Part shown: positions 17,321 to 26,103 of the stretch, one piece after another
Layout of the letters: every line of letters begins with the position of its first letter
How positions within the stretch are numbered: the stretch's first letter is position 1
Origin: Flavobacteriales bacterium
Lineage (GTDB): Bacteria; Bacteroidota; Bacteroidia; UBA10329
DNA: 64,000 bases
Assembly: GCA_021741075.1 (NCBI GenBank)
Contig: JAIOYO010000008.1
Location: 18,205 to 82,204 of the forward strand
Direction of reading: 5' to 3'
The notes under the pieces: generated by a model
Told to the model about the DNA's origin: nothing
What the model saw: only the letters and a program-made list of their open reading frames with translations
The model's database searches: none
Translations under genes and position numbers: made by a program

Positions 17321-17647
17321 TCAAGAGAACATCTCTTTGGCAAAATGCTGTCCAAATTCGCGCATGTCGGCAGCCATTTTGTCTTCATTTGTGGCTCGTT
17401 GTAATGTATCTGCCATTGATATAATTGTTTGATGAAAGAATCGTTTCATTTCATCAACGCGCATTTCTTTTGTCCAAAGATCCATTCGCAAGGTTTCTTC
17501 ACTTTCGGTGTCATAAACAGAAATCATGATGGCTTTGCTGTCAAGATTCTTGTCCATTCCTGCATCTGTGGCAAGCCAGTTAATCTTTTCTGGAATTTGG
17601 TTTTCGTCAAGCGTGACGTTGAATATTATTTGTGAAGTTTCGCTCAT
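17321..17647 (-). CDS. gldC: Gliding motility protein GldC
   Basis: A 108-residue soluble protein starting MSETSQIIFNVTLDENQ and matching GldC (PEKINWLATDAG, DLWTKEMRVDEMKRFF). GldC is required for normal gliding in Flavobacterium johnsoniae; its biochemical role is unclear. ATG 17647 is chosen because the frame's upstream extension lies inside gldB; this start is one base after the gldB stop. The pair gldB-gldC near nadE is a recurring flavobacterial arrangement. Confidence 0.93.
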   Translation of the reverse strand: MSETSQIIFNVTLDENQIPEKINWLATDAGMDKNLDSKAIMISVYDTESEETLRMDLWTKEMRVDEMKRFFHQTIISMADTLQRATNEDKMAADMREFGQHFAKEMFS

Positions 17648-17648
17648 C

Positions 17649-18662
17649 TTAGAGTTTGGGTTTGTATTTCGATTGGGCAAGTATGTTCTGCGAATCTCGG
17701 TTTGTCATTAAATCAAGCAGTGTCAACTCTGGATTCTCATCCATGTATTTTCTTACGATTTGCCATCCGACCCATTGGCCTAGTCGTCCTGGCGAATCTT
17801 TTGGGATGCCTGCCACAAATGGAGCTTGATTAATCCATTTATTGATGTTCATGTATTCGGTTGCATAGAGCATTTGTTGGTCGATGAGATGCGCCCATAT
17901 TCTTGGTTCATATTCTTTACACCACGACATTGCATCTGGTGTGTAGCCAATTTTGATGGAATCAGCACTTGTTCGAAGCGTTGCATCCAACACATAAAGC
18001 AGTTTTCCTTCAAATATCATGTAGTCGAGCAAGGTATTTCGCACTGCATCTGTTTCGTATGTTGATTGCAGCCAGCCTTTCATGGCTTGAGGTACAATTT
18101 GTTCGCGTTTCATATTAACGTACATGTATTTTGGCAGGCCAATCATTGGGTAAACCGGGTAGTCAGCACCAAGAAACATGTCGAGGCCAATTCCGAGGGT
18201 TGTTGGAGTGGCAACTATGGCATAATTCAAAGCGGAAATGTTGAAAACGACATTCGGAATGAGACTGTCAGGGAAATGATACTTGAAATAGCGGAATGCT
18301 TCGGTTAGTTCGGTTTCGATCTGGTTTACGTCCTCATATTCAAACTGAACATCTTCATGAAGCGTTTTCATGTTTTCATCCGTAATGAATTGAGCAACAG
18401 CAAACTGAAAAGCTTCAGAGTCTGGATTACCTAAGCGGAGTACGCCTTCGCAATAATCCACGAAAAAATCTCCGTATACCTGGTGTAACGAATCCGTATT
18501 CGTTTGACCTGAGCTAGGATTGAGAGCAAACAAATCTTGGTCTAAGCGTTTGAAATCCATTTCGATTTCAACGGAACTTACGTCTACATCTAACCGGTCT
18601 TTTTTACATCCAGTTATGGTAAAAATGAAAATGACAAGCACAGTTGTCAGGGTAATTCTCAT
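17649..18662 (-). CDS. gldB: Gliding motility lipoprotein GldB
   Basis: A 337-residue lipoprotein with the signal MRITLTTVLVIFIFTITGC, whose cysteine at residue 19 should be lipidated. The body matches GldB (MDFKRLDQDLFAL, PDSLIPNVVFNISALNYAIV, PKYMYVNMKREQIVP, GRLGQWVGWQIVRKYM). It is a peripheral or periplasm-facing part of the gliding apparatus and is essential for gliding in F. johnsoniae. The frame is open to 18794, but ATG 18662 gives the correct signal peptide. It is divergent from the outer membrane protein gene at 18712. Confidence 0.94.
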   Translation of the reverse strand: MRITLTTVLVIFIFTITGCKKDRLDVDVSSVEIEMDFKRLDQDLFALNPSSGQTNTDSLHQVYGDFFVDYCEGVLRLGNPDSEAFQFAVAQFITDENMKTLHEDVQFEYEDVNQIETELTEAFRYFKYHFPDSLIPNVVFNISALNYAIVATPTTLGIGLDMFLGADYPVYPMIGLPKYMYVNMKREQIVPQAMKGWLQSTYETDAVRNTLLDYMIFEGKLLYVLDATLRTSADSIKIGYTPDAMSWCKEYEPRIWAHLIDQQMLYATEYMNINKWINQAPFVAGIPKDSPGRLGQWVGWQIVRKYMDENPELTLLDLMTNRDSQNILAQSKYKPKL

Positions 18663-18677
18663 GCCCGAATAATGGTG

Positions 18678-18685
18678 TAATTTTG
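18678..18685 (+). promoter_or_regulatory. -7 element (TAATTTTG) upstream of the outer membrane barrel gene
   Basis: TAATTTTG sits 26 bases before the ATG at 18712 in the 49-base gap divergent from gldB. No clear -33 TTTG is seen at the usual distance, so the call rests on the -7 match. Confidence 0.45.
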
Positions 18686-18711
18686 CGAACGAATTTGAAG
18701 CGGACGAAATT

Positions 18712-19536
18712 ATGAAAAACCTACTTCTGACATTGATGGTTCTTGTGTTTGCTAGGGAGCTATTTGCACAAGATGTACCTGTTGGGCCTAACACTCGAAA
18801 GAAATTTAAAATAGGGTTTAACCTATCTCCATCGGTAGATTTCTTTCAGCCAAATACCGATGGAGTGAAGCTTGACGCTGCCAAAATGAAGTTTGGTTAT
18901 GGCATGATGGCAGAATACGCTTTTACTAATAACTATGCGGTTGGTTTTGGCCTCGAGCACAAAATGGGTGGCGCATCATTGGATTTTGGCGGTGCCGATG
19001 TTAGGTACATAGCCAAAGATGATACGACTGAATTCAGATTATTGAGCCGAACGTATCGCTATGATTATGTGAATTTGCCCATTACGCTGAAGTTGATGAC
19101 GAACCAGATTGGTTACTTCACTTATTTCGGTCAGTTTGGGGTTGATTTGTCCGTTTTAGTTTCTTCTAAAGCAAAAGATGAAAGGCAATCGTTGCAGTCA
19201 TTTAAGACCGATTCGTTAGGAATTGTTACAGAAGAGTTGTTTAATGGAACCGAAAAAGGGGACTTTCAAGGGCGATACAATCAAAGCTCGTTTGCTAATA
19301 TCAAGCTTCGAATTGGCGCTGGTTTTGAGTGGAATTTTTCAGGAAATACGTCACTCGTTGTTAGCGTTTCGTATCACAACGGATTTATTGATTTGATGAA
19401 AGATGCTAAAGAGAAACAAGTTAATGACGAAGAAGGCTTGTTTAAGCACGATGTAACTGACTATGCGAAGAAGATTCCGTTTGAATTGAATGCGAATCTT
19501 CATCATGTTGCACTTAACGTTGGGATTCTTTTCTGA
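18712..19536 (+). CDS. Outer membrane beta-barrel protein (PorT-like / porin family fold)
   Basis: A 274-residue exported protein with a signal peptide (about 1-19, LLLTLMVLVFARELFAQ). Alternating hydrophobic strands follow (KIGFNLSPSVDFF, GYGMMAEYAFTNNYAVGFGLEH, YVNLPITLKLMTNQIGYFTYFGQFG, LRIGAGFEWNF) and it ends in LHHVALNVGILF with a terminal Phe, as barrels inserted by BAM do. It fits the 'outer membrane protein beta-barrel domain' family common in Bacteroidota. Position next to gldB hints at, but does not prove, a link to gliding or T9SS. Confidence 0.82.
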   Translation: MKNLLLTLMVLVFARELFAQDVPVGPNTRKKFKIGFNLSPSVDFFQPNTDGVKLDAAKMKFGYGMMAEYAFTNNYAVGFGLEHKMGGASLDFGGADVRYIAKDDTTEFRLLSRTYRYDYVNLPITLKLMTNQIGYFTYFGQFGVDLSVLVSSKAKDERQSLQSFKTDSLGIVTEELFNGTEKGDFQGRYNQSSFANIKLRIGAGFEWNFSGNTSLVVSVSYHNGFIDLMKDAKEKQVNDEEGLFKHDVTDYAKKIPFELNANLHHVALNVGILF

Positions 19537-19552
19537 ATCCGGCACCTAAGGA

Positions 19553-19560
19553 TAACTTTG
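19553..19560 (+). promoter_or_regulatory. -7 element (TAACTTTG) of nadE abutting the upstream terminator
   Basis: TAACTTTG ends on the first base of the terminator stem at 19560. Initiation about 6 bases downstream would fall inside the left arm, so nadE transcripts would lack a complete hairpin. The -33 region has only a weak TTCTG at 19531-19535. Confidence 0.45.
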
Positions 19561-19586
19561 CCGAAGCCGCAAGCTTCGGCTTTTTT
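19560..19586 (+). terminator. Intrinsic terminator after the outer membrane barrel gene
   Basis: Stem GCCGAAGC (19560-19567) pairs with GCTTCGGC (19573-19580) around a CGCAA loop, followed by T6. It lies 23 bases after the stop at 19536 and just before nadE. Confidence 0.9.
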
Positions 19587-19591
19587 ATATT

Positions 19592-21229
19592 ATGCAGATA
19601 CGATTATCACAGCTTAATTATCATATCGGGAACTTCGACAAGAACGTTCAGAAGATAATTGGCGAGGTAAAATTGGCTAAAGTTGATGGAGTTAATCTGA
19701 TTGTTTTTTCTGAGCTTTCTGTTTGCGGCTATCCGCCACGAGATTTTCTTGAGTTTGAAGATTTCATCTTACGGTGTGAACAGGCAATTAATGAAATTGC
19801 TGCGAAATGTGATGGGATTACTGCGATAGTTGGCGCACCCTTGCGCAACGAAGCGCCAAGCGGAAAACGCCTTTTTAATGCCGCATTTGTCCTTGAAAAT
19901 GGAAAAGCGAAGCAGGTGATTAAAAAGTCGCTGCTACCGAATTATGACATCTTTGACGAGTACCGCTACTTTGAGCCTAACCGCGATTTTGAGGTGGTTG
20001 ATGTAAACGGTGTTCGGGTTGCACTCACAATCTGCGAGGATCTCTGGAATATCGAAGACTCATTGTACATCACAAGTCCGATGGACGAGTTGATGAAGCA
20101 CAAGCCGCAATTGATGGTGAATATTGCGGCCTCTCCGTTCGACTTTTCGCATCGTGAAGACCGCATCCGCATTCTGGAGAAGAACTGCAAGAAGTATGAT
20201 TTGCCTCTCCTGTATACCAATCATGTTGGGGCGCAAACAGAATTGATTTTTGATGGTGGTTCTATGGCTCTTAATTCCAAAGGAGAATTGCTTCACGAAT
20301 TGGATTATTTTAAAGAAGACGCCTCAACTTTTCAATTTGATGGAGATTTAAAACTGGTTGGAGAAGAAAAGACTATTGATAATCGACCAAAAATTGAGCG
20401 TATTCATGATGCAATCGTTCTAGGAATATCAGACTACTTCGGGAAGCTTGGTTTTAAGAAAGCCATTTTGGGATTGTCGGGAGGAATTGACTCTGCGGTG
20501 GTTCTGTATTTTGCGCAAGAAGCGTTGGGAGCTGAGAATGTCCGTACACTTTTGATGCCGTCTGAATTTTCGTCTAATCATTCGGTGGATGATTCAATAA
20601 AGCTTTCTAAGAATCTTGGAACGGAGTACGAGATTATTTCGATAGAAAATCTCTTTAATAATTTTAGGCAGGACCTAAAGCCATTGTTTGGCGATTTGCC
20701 TTTCAATTTGGCAGAGGAGAATCTTCAGGCGAGAATACGCGGAGTGCTGTTGATGGCTGTTTCAAACAAGTTTGGAAATATTCTGTTAAACACATCCAAT
20801 AAAAGTGAATGCGCGGTTGGTTATTCTACAATATATGGTGACATGAATGGCGGTCTCTCTGTAATTGCCGATTTATATAAGACGGAAGTTTATGAGCTGG
20901 CGCGATGGATTAATCGAAATGGCGAAGTCATTCCCGAGAATATCATTACTAAGGCGCCTAGCGCAGAACTAAGACCAGATCAAAAAGATTCTGATTCGTT
21001 GCCCGATTACGATATCTTGGACAGGATATTGATAGAATACATCGAAAATCGGAAGGGACCATCTGAGATTACAGGGATGGGATTGGATGAAACACTGGTC
21101 AATCGCATTTTGCGGTTGGTAAATTTGAACGAATACAAAAGATATCAGACGCCTCCTATACTACGAGTGAGTAAAAAGGCGTTCGGTATGGGCCGTAGGG
21201 TGCCAATTGTAGGTAAATATCTTTGCTAA
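19592..21229 (+). CDS. nadE: Glutamine-dependent NAD+ synthetase
   Basis: The last step of NAD synthesis: amidation of nicotinate adenine dinucleotide with ammonia taken from glutamine. The 545 residues have an N-terminal nitrilase/glutaminase domain (Glu in VFSELSVCGYPPRD, Lys in IKKSLLPNYDIFDEYRYF, Cys in LTICEDLW) and a C-terminal synthetase domain with the PP-loop LGLSGGIDSAVVL and NTSNKSECAVGYSTIYGD. Length is typical. It is encoded beside gldB/gldC, a common flavobacterial neighbourhood. Confidence 0.97.
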   Translation: MQIRLSQLNYHIGNFDKNVQKIIGEVKLAKVDGVNLIVFSELSVCGYPPRDFLEFEDFILRCEQAINEIAAKCDGITAIVGAPLRNEAPSGKRLFNAAFVLENGKAKQVIKKSLLPNYDIFDEYRYFEPNRDFEVVDVNGVRVALTICEDLWNIEDSLYITSPMDELMKHKPQLMVNIAASPFDFSHREDRIRILEKNCKKYDLPLLYTNHVGAQTELIFDGGSMALNSKGELLHELDYFKEDASTFQFDGDLKLVGEEKTIDNRPKIERIHDAIVLGISDYFGKLGFKKAILGLSGGIDSAVVLYFAQEALGAENVRTLLMPSEFSSNHSVDDSIKLSKNLGTEYEIISIENLFNNFRQDLKPLFGDLPFNLAEENLQARIRGVLLMAVSNKFGNILLNTSNKSECAVGYSTIYGDMNGGLSVIADLYKTEVYELARWINRNGEVIPENIITKAPSAELRPDQKDSDSLPDYDILDRILIEYIENRKGPSEITGMGLDETLVNRILRLVNLNEYKRYQTPPILRVSKKAFGMGRRVPIVGKYLC

Positions 21230-21233
21230 CGAA

Positions 21234-21644
21234 ATGAAGAACATGAAAAATTTGATTGCAGTATTATTGGTGGTAATGGTAAGTGCAGGTTGCGCCACCA
21301 AAGACGAACAGGCTCGGAACAACATTTCTAAAACATGGAGAATTTCGAAAGTTTTTCAGAATGGCAGCGATGTGACCACTGCCTACATTCAGACGCATGT
21401 CGATTATCGGCTTCAGTTTACGGCTAGCGGATTATTTACAGAGCAATACAAACCAGGAACCGGAGAAACGCAACTTAACATTAGCGGTACTTGGGTGTTC
21501 TCTGATGGGGTAAATAAAGTTACGCTAACAGATGCCAATCAAACCCGTGTTTTTGCTATTGATGCTTTAGACAAAGAGGTGCTGAATATCAAGGATCTTG
21601 GTTCAACCAATAACCGTGAGATTCAGTTTGTTCCTGCTAGTTGA
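21234..21644 (+). CDS. Small lipocalin-like lipoprotein of unknown function
   Basis: A 136-residue lipoprotein: signal MKNMKNLIAVLLVVMVSAGC with Cys20 in a lipobox, then a compact domain beginning KTWRISKVFQNGSDVT and containing LQFTASGLFTEQY and SGTWVFSDGVNKVTLTD. The 'W-x-(I/L)-x-x-(V/L)' start and 'G-x-W-x-F' turn are typical of lipocalin-like proteins abundant in Bacteroidota. It starts 4 bases after nadE, so it is probably co-transcribed, and its end overlaps convergent korB by 8 bases. No specific role can be assigned. Confidence 0.78.
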   Translation: MKNMKNLIAVLLVVMVSAGCATKDEQARNNISKTWRISKVFQNGSDVTTAYIQTHVDYRLQFTASGLFTEQYKPGTGETQLNISGTWVFSDGVNKVTLTDANQTRVFAIDALDKEVLNIKDLGSTNNREIQFVPAS

Positions 21645-22662
21645 TAGTCCACGTGCTTTTGCCGCGAAGCAAAGCATTTAAATCACCTTCGCCAAACTTG
21701 CTTTTGGCGGTTTCTACTTGATTAACTAGCAAGTCTTCGTAGCACGCTCGCTCTTCTGTATAGAACACTCCAAACGGACGCGGAAAGTTTCCTTCTAATG
21801 ATGGGTCTTGGTAGAAACGCACGAGCAAATTAGCCTTGGTTCTATCGGTTTCGTCATGAATCCATAGCTCGTTTTCGCTTGCAGAATTCATGTTTACGAT
21901 AACTGGCGTAAAGCCATCCAATTTGATTCCAAATTCTTTGGTTGCGCCAAAAACCAACGGCTTTCCGTGCTCAACAAATAAGGTCTGATTTCCTTTGGTT
22001 TCTTTATCGGTCATGCCGAAAAAGGCGCCATCATTAAAGACATTGCAATTCTGGTAAATCTCCACCATGGAAGTGCCTTTATGCGCGTTGGCACGAGAAA
22101 GTACATCGCGCAAATGAATAGGGTCTCTGTCCATAGTTCTGGCATAGAACGTAGAATCAGCTCCTAAGCACAAAGCTGCTGGGTTGAAAGGATGATCTAA
22201 CGAACCCATTGGGGTTGATTTTGTTGTTTTCCCTTCTTCTGAAGTAGGCGAGTATTGCCCTTTGGTAAGCCCGTAAATCTGATTGTTGAAGAGAAGAATG
22301 TTGATGTTGAAGTTTCTTCTCAACATGTGAATCAAGTGGTTCCCACCGATGGAAAGGGCATCTCCATCACCTGTTATCATCCACACGCTAAGGTCCGGAT
22401 TGGTGGCTTTCAACCCACTTACAACAGCGGGTGCGCGACCGTGGATGCTGTGCATTCCGTAGGTATTCATGTAATAAGGGAACCGGCTACTGCAACCGAT
22501 TCCTGAGATGAAAACCACGTTTTCGCGCTTTACGCCAAGCTCTGGAATTACTTTTTGTACCTGCTTAAGGATGGAGTAATCGCCACAACCTGGGCACCAT
22601 CTTACTTCTTGGTCTGTTTCAAAATCTTTGGCGGTCAATTCGCCATTTAATACTTCTGCCAT
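21637..22662 (-). CDS. korB: 2-oxoacid (2-oxoglutarate):ferredoxin oxidoreductase, beta subunit
   Basis: The 341-residue TPP-binding subunit. RWCPGCGDYSIL is the N-terminal Cys motif, GIGCSSRFPYYM and HSIHGRAPAV follow, and the TPP/Mg motif is TGDGDALSIGGNHLIHMLRRN. With KorA it oxidises 2-oxoglutarate to succinyl-CoA and reduces ferredoxin. It lies one base after korA and forms a two-gene operon with it. Substrate preference is assigned by family; another 2-oxoacid is possible. Confidence 0.93.
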   Translation of the reverse strand: MAEVLNGELTAKDFETDQEVRWCPGCGDYSILKQVQKVIPELGVKRENVVFISGIGCSSRFPYYMNTYGMHSIHGRAPAVVSGLKATNPDLSVWMITGDGDALSIGGNHLIHMLRRNFNINILLFNNQIYGLTKGQYSPTSEEGKTTKSTPMGSLDHPFNPAALCLGADSTFYARTMDRDPIHLRDVLSRANAHKGTSMVEIYQNCNVFNDGAFFGMTDKETKGNQTLFVEHGKPLVFGATKEFGIKLDGFTPVIVNMNSASENELWIHDETDRTKANLLVRFYQDPSLEGNFPRPFGVFYTEERACYEDLLVNQVETAKSKFGEGDLNALLRGKSTWTIN

Positions 22663-22663
22663 T

Positions 22664-24517
22664 TTATTTCAGTATTTCCAGAACCTTATCCTTGATTTCG
22701 TTTTTGCTGAAAGGAATTCCCTTCACCTTATTCAGCGCAACGGTTGGAATGAGGTACTGACTACGAATCATCATGTTTAATTGCCCCATGTTCATTTCGG
22801 GGATAAGAACGGTTTCAAAATTCCTTAGCACTTCTTCAAAGTTCTTAGGAAAAGGAAACAGGTAACGGGCGTGTGCATGCGAAACAGAATGTCCGTCCTC
22901 AATTAGTTCTTTGGTAGCGCCTTTAATTGCACCAAATGTAGAGCCCCAGCCAAGGATGAGTACTTTACCTTTTGCTGCGCCCAATTCAATATCTTGAAGA
23001 GGAATATTATTGGCGATGTTGGAGATCTTCTGAGCCCGTGTATTCACCATGTGCTGGTGATTGTCGGGATCGTAGCTAATGTTGCCTGTGCCGTCTTGCT
23101 TTTCAATTCCTCCTACACGGTGCTCTAGCCCAAGTGTTCCAGGAATAGCCCATTTGCGCACAAGGTTTTCGTCTCGTTCGTATGGGCGATAGTTTTCTCC
23201 TTCTTCCGCAGCATCAGCCGAGGTAGCAAAGTTTCCTTTGAAAGCAGGCAATTCATCAGCAGTTGGGAAACGCCAAGGTTCTGCTCCGTTAGCTAAATAT
23301 CCATCGGAAAGGAAGAAAACGGGAGTCATGTGCTGCACTGCCAATCGGCAAGCTTCATACGCCATTTTGAAACAATCGGCTGGTGTTGCTGCTGCAACTA
23401 CTGCTACAGGTGCTTCACCATTTCGGCCATAAATGGCTTGCAAAAGGTCGGCTTGTTCTGTTTTTGTAGGAAGTCCGGTTGATGGACCGCCACGCTGTAC
23501 ATTCACAATTACCAATGGTAGCTCTAACATAAGCGCCAATCCGATGGCTTCGCCTTTTAGGGCAATGCCCGGACCGCTTGAAGCAGTGATTCCTAACGCG
23601 CCACCGAAGGAAGCTCCGATTGCAGAAGCAACAGCGGCAATTTCATCTTCGGCCTGAAAGGTTTTTACACCAAAATTTTTGTGTTTGGCCAGCTCATGCA
23701 GAATATCTGATGCTGGAGTAATAGGGTAGGAGCCGTAAAATAATTCTAATCCTGAACGTTGCGCAGCTGCAACCAATCCGATGGCGGCTGCTTCGTTGCC
23801 CATAATGTTTCGGTAGGTGCCTTTGCCCATTTGGGCTTTATCCACACTAAAACGAGTGGTAGGCGTTTCTGTAGTGTCTCCAAAATTGTAACCAGCACGC
23901 AAAACTTTGCTGTTGGCATCAACGATTTCGGGCTTTTTCTTGAATTTATCTGATAGATATTTGAGGGTTGGGTCTAAGGAGCGATCAAACATCCACAGCA
24001 CATAACCGAGTACGAACATGTTCTTGGTACGGTCAATGTCTTTTTGACCCAATCCGCTGTCTTTGAGGCATTCTTTGGTCAGTTTGGTTACCTCAATTGG
24101 GTAAACTTTGTAATCGCTTAGCGAACCATCTTCTAACGCACTAACTCCACTATCAATCTTGGCAAGACGTAGATTTTTTGGGTCGAAACCATCGGTATTG
24201 GCAATGATTATTCCGCCTTTTTTGAGGCTTTTGAGGTTGGCTTTGAGTGCTGCCGCGTTCATTACCACCAATGCATCGCATTCATCACCTGGTGTGAAAA
24301 TTTCGATACTCCCGAAGTGCAGTTGAAAACCCGAAACGCCCGCCAATGTGCCTTGAGGGGCGCGAATTTCGGCAGGGAAATTTGGGAAGGTGCTTAGGTC
24401 GTTTCCGAAAAGGGCGTTTGTGTCGGTAAACTGGGTGCCAGTAAGTTGAATACCATCTCCGGAATCACCGGCAAACAGGATGGTAATTTCTTTTGGCTTC
24501 TCTATTGTTGCAGACAT
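22664..24517 (-). CDS. korA: 2-oxoacid (2-oxoglutarate):ferredoxin oxidoreductase, fused gamma-alpha subunit
   Basis: A 617-residue subunit with a gamma domain (about 1-190, ILFAGDSGDGIQLTGTQF) fused to the alpha domain, which carries GSYPITPASDILHELAKH, FQAEDEIAAVASAIGASFGG and TASSGPGIALKGEAIGLA. The gamma-alpha fusion is the usual Bacteroidota form. ATG 24517 (MSATIEK) is chosen over an in-frame TTG at 24538. A candidate -7 element, TACTTTTG, lies just upstream (24536-24543 on minus). It precedes korB by one base. Confidence 0.94.
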   Translation of the reverse strand: MSATIEKPKEITILFAGDSGDGIQLTGTQFTDTNALFGNDLSTFPNFPAEIRAPQGTLAGVSGFQLHFGSIEIFTPGDECDALVVMNAAALKANLKSLKKGGIIIANTDGFDPKNLRLAKIDSGVSALEDGSLSDYKVYPIEVTKLTKECLKDSGLGQKDIDRTKNMFVLGYVLWMFDRSLDPTLKYLSDKFKKKPEIVDANSKVLRAGYNFGDTTETPTTRFSVDKAQMGKGTYRNIMGNEAAAIGLVAAAQRSGLELFYGSYPITPASDILHELAKHKNFGVKTFQAEDEIAAVASAIGASFGGALGITASSGPGIALKGEAIGLALMLELPLVIVNVQRGGPSTGLPTKTEQADLLQAIYGRNGEAPVAVVAAATPADCFKMAYEACRLAVQHMTPVFFLSDGYLANGAEPWRFPTADELPAFKGNFATSADAAEEGENYRPYERDENLVRKWAIPGTLGLEHRVGGIEKQDGTGNISYDPDNHQHMVNTRAQKISNIANNIPLQDIELGAAKGKVLILGWGSTFGAIKGATKELIEDGHSVSHAHARYLFPFPKNFEEVLRNFETVLIPEMNMGQLNMMIRSQYLIPTVALNKVKGIPFSKNEIKDKVLEILK

Positions 24518-24539
24518 GCTTGTTTTTATGGGTGGCAAA

Positions 24540-24686
24540 AGTAATTGCTGATAGTGGTAAAATCTTGACGGTTGTCAGAAGAGTGGTAAGGTTTTTACAA
24601 CGTCCGTAGTGGTTTGCATATTCACAGATTCCTCGGCTCGTTCCTCGCTCGGAATAACGTGAGGGTTTACTGTCGTTTGTTTTTGT
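24540..24686. other. Gene-free stretch with a degenerate inverted repeat
   Basis: The 147 bases between korA and nfu contain the likely korA promoter at one end. Around 24627-24655 is an imperfect palindrome (GATTCCTCGGCTCG ... CGCTCGGAATAACG) of a kind that recurs in many genomes as a short dispersed repeat; that comparison is from memory. I see no open frame or clear terminator. Confidence 0.4.
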
Positions 24687-24926
24687 TTAAGTGGTGATGG
24701 CTTCAACAGATTTGATTTGCGGCACGGAACGTTTTACGGCTTCTTCAATGCCTGCTTTGAGGGTCATTTCGCTCATGTTGCAGTCTTTGCACGAACCTAG
24801 AAATTTCAATTGTACAACCATGTCTTCGGTAATGTTTATCAGTTCCATGTTGCCACCATCGGCTGCTAGGAATGGGCGCATGGTTTCCAATGCTTCTTCC
24901 ACCTTGTCTCTTAATTCCGTGTTCAT
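24687..24926 (-). CDS. NFU-type iron-sulfur carrier (NifU C-terminal domain)
   Basis: A 79-residue protein that is only the NFU domain. It shows EALETMRPFLAADGGNMEL near the start and the [4Fe-4S]-ligating C-x-x-C in FLGSCKDCNMSEMTL, ending EAVKRSVPQIKSVEAI. Such proteins carry or transfer Fe-S clusters to client enzymes. It starts 9 bases after the end of mrp, another Fe-S carrier ATPase, so the pair forms an Fe-S maturation unit next to the Fe-S enzyme genes korAB. Confidence 0.93.
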   Translation of the reverse strand: MNTELRDKVEEALETMRPFLAADGGNMELINITEDMVVQLKFLGSCKDCNMSEMTLKAGIEEAVKRSVPQIKSVEAITT

Positions 24927-24935
24927 TTCTTGGTC

Positions 24936-26036
24936 TTATCGTGTGGTAATTTCGACCCGTTTGGTGGCCTCCTGTGTTGTGTTTCTTTTCTGAACCTCTT
25001 GATCAACGGCCGCTGCTAGGTGTTTGAATATCTGAGCGGAGGGCGTGGTGTCCTGCAGCAGGGCTGGTCTTCCAGCATCTCCCGCTTCGCGGATGGATTG
25101 TACCAACGGAATTTGTCCCAACAAGGGAACATTCATTTGTTCTGCTAATCCTTTTACACCGTCTTTTCCGAAGATGTAATACTTGTTTTCTGGCAACTCG
25201 GCTGGGGTAAACCAAGCCATGTTTTCTATCAATCCAAGCACAGGAACGTTGATGCTATCGAGTCGGAACATGGCTACGCCTTTTCGGGCATCGGTAAGAG
25301 CAACTTCCTGTGGCGTACTCACCACAACGGCACCTGTAACGGGTACGGCTTGCACGATGGTCAAGTGCACATCGCCTGTGCCGGGAGGAAGGTCGAGTAG
25401 TAGGTAGTCCAACTCATCCCACCATACATCACCGAACATCTGCTTGAGGGCTTTGGTAGCCATGGGTCCGCGCCAAACGATTGCCTGCGTAGGGTCGGAG
25501 AAGAACCCGATGCTCATCACCTTCACACCATAACTCTCAACAGGAAGCATGTATTGCTTGCCTTCGATGACGGTAACTTTTGGTTTTTCGCTGACGATAT
25601 CAAACATCAACGGCATGCTCGGGCCGTAGATGTCGGCATCTATTAACCCCACTTTAAAACCTTGCTTGGCCAGACCGACCGCCAAGTTGGCCGTAACGGT
25701 ACTTTTACCGACACCTCCTTTGCCAGAAGCTATGGCAATAATGTTTTTGACTTTGCTTAATGTGGGCGGTCCTTGCGGACCAGATTGAACAGGTTTTGCG
25801 GCAATGTTTACCCGCACCTTCACCACTCCGAATGCTTCGGTAAGCGCGGCATTGATGTCGCCTTCCAATTTCTTGCGGATGTTGAGAGCGGGACTCTTGA
25901 TTTCTAAATCAATGTCTATCTCTTTGCCGAAAACTTGTATGTTCTTTAATTCGCCACTTTCGGTAATGCTCACATTTCCTGCTGGCGATTTCACTGCTTT
26001 GAGTGCCTCTGCTACGCTTTGCTTATTTAGATTCAT
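24936..26036 (-). CDS. Mrp/NBP35-family Fe-S cluster carrier ATPase (ApbC)
   Basis: A 366-residue protein with an N-terminal MIP18/FeS_assembly_P domain (about 1-90, VAEALKAVKSPAGNVSI) and a P-loop ATPase domain with deviant Walker A IASGKGGVGKSTVTANLAVG, DADIYGPSMPLMF and LLLDLPPGTGDVHLT. Unlike many Mrp proteins the C-terminal C-x-x-C is not evident; ENMAWFTPAELPENKYYIF sits where it would be expected. ATG 26036 fits the promoter at 26045-26074; the frame is open to 26057. Confidence 0.92.
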   Translation of the reverse strand: MNLNKQSVAEALKAVKSPAGNVSITESGELKNIQVFGKEIDIDLEIKSPALNIRKKLEGDINAALTEAFGVVKVRVNIAAKPVQSGPQGPPTLSKVKNIIAIASGKGGVGKSTVTANLAVGLAKQGFKVGLIDADIYGPSMPLMFDIVSEKPKVTVIEGKQYMLPVESYGVKVMSIGFFSDPTQAIVWRGPMATKALKQMFGDVWWDELDYLLLDLPPGTGDVHLTIVQAVPVTGAVVVSTPQEVALTDARKGVAMFRLDSINVPVLGLIENMAWFTPAELPENKYYIFGKDGVKGLAEQMNVPLLGQIPLVQSIREAGDAGRPALLQDTTPSAQIFKHLAAAVDQEVQKRNTTQEATKRVEITTR

Positions 26037-26044
26037 TCTAAACG

Positions 26045-26074
26045 CAAAGGTAGTCAAGTGTGGTTTAGTTCAAA
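26045..26074 (-). promoter_or_regulatory. Canonical promoter of the mrp-nfu operon
   Basis: On minus, TTTG (26071-26074), an 18-base spacer and TACCTTTG (26045-26052) match the Bacteroidota consensus. The ATG at 26036 is only 9 bases past the -7 element, so the leader would be almost absent. Confidence 0.75.
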
Positions 26075-26103
26075 GCTGAAAGTTTGTGCTAATTACCATC
26101 AAT

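Noticed and set aside
24627..24655. Small CRISPR-like or REP-type repeat
   Set aside because: Only one imperfect palindrome is present; no direct repeats with spacers exist, so it is not a CRISPR array.
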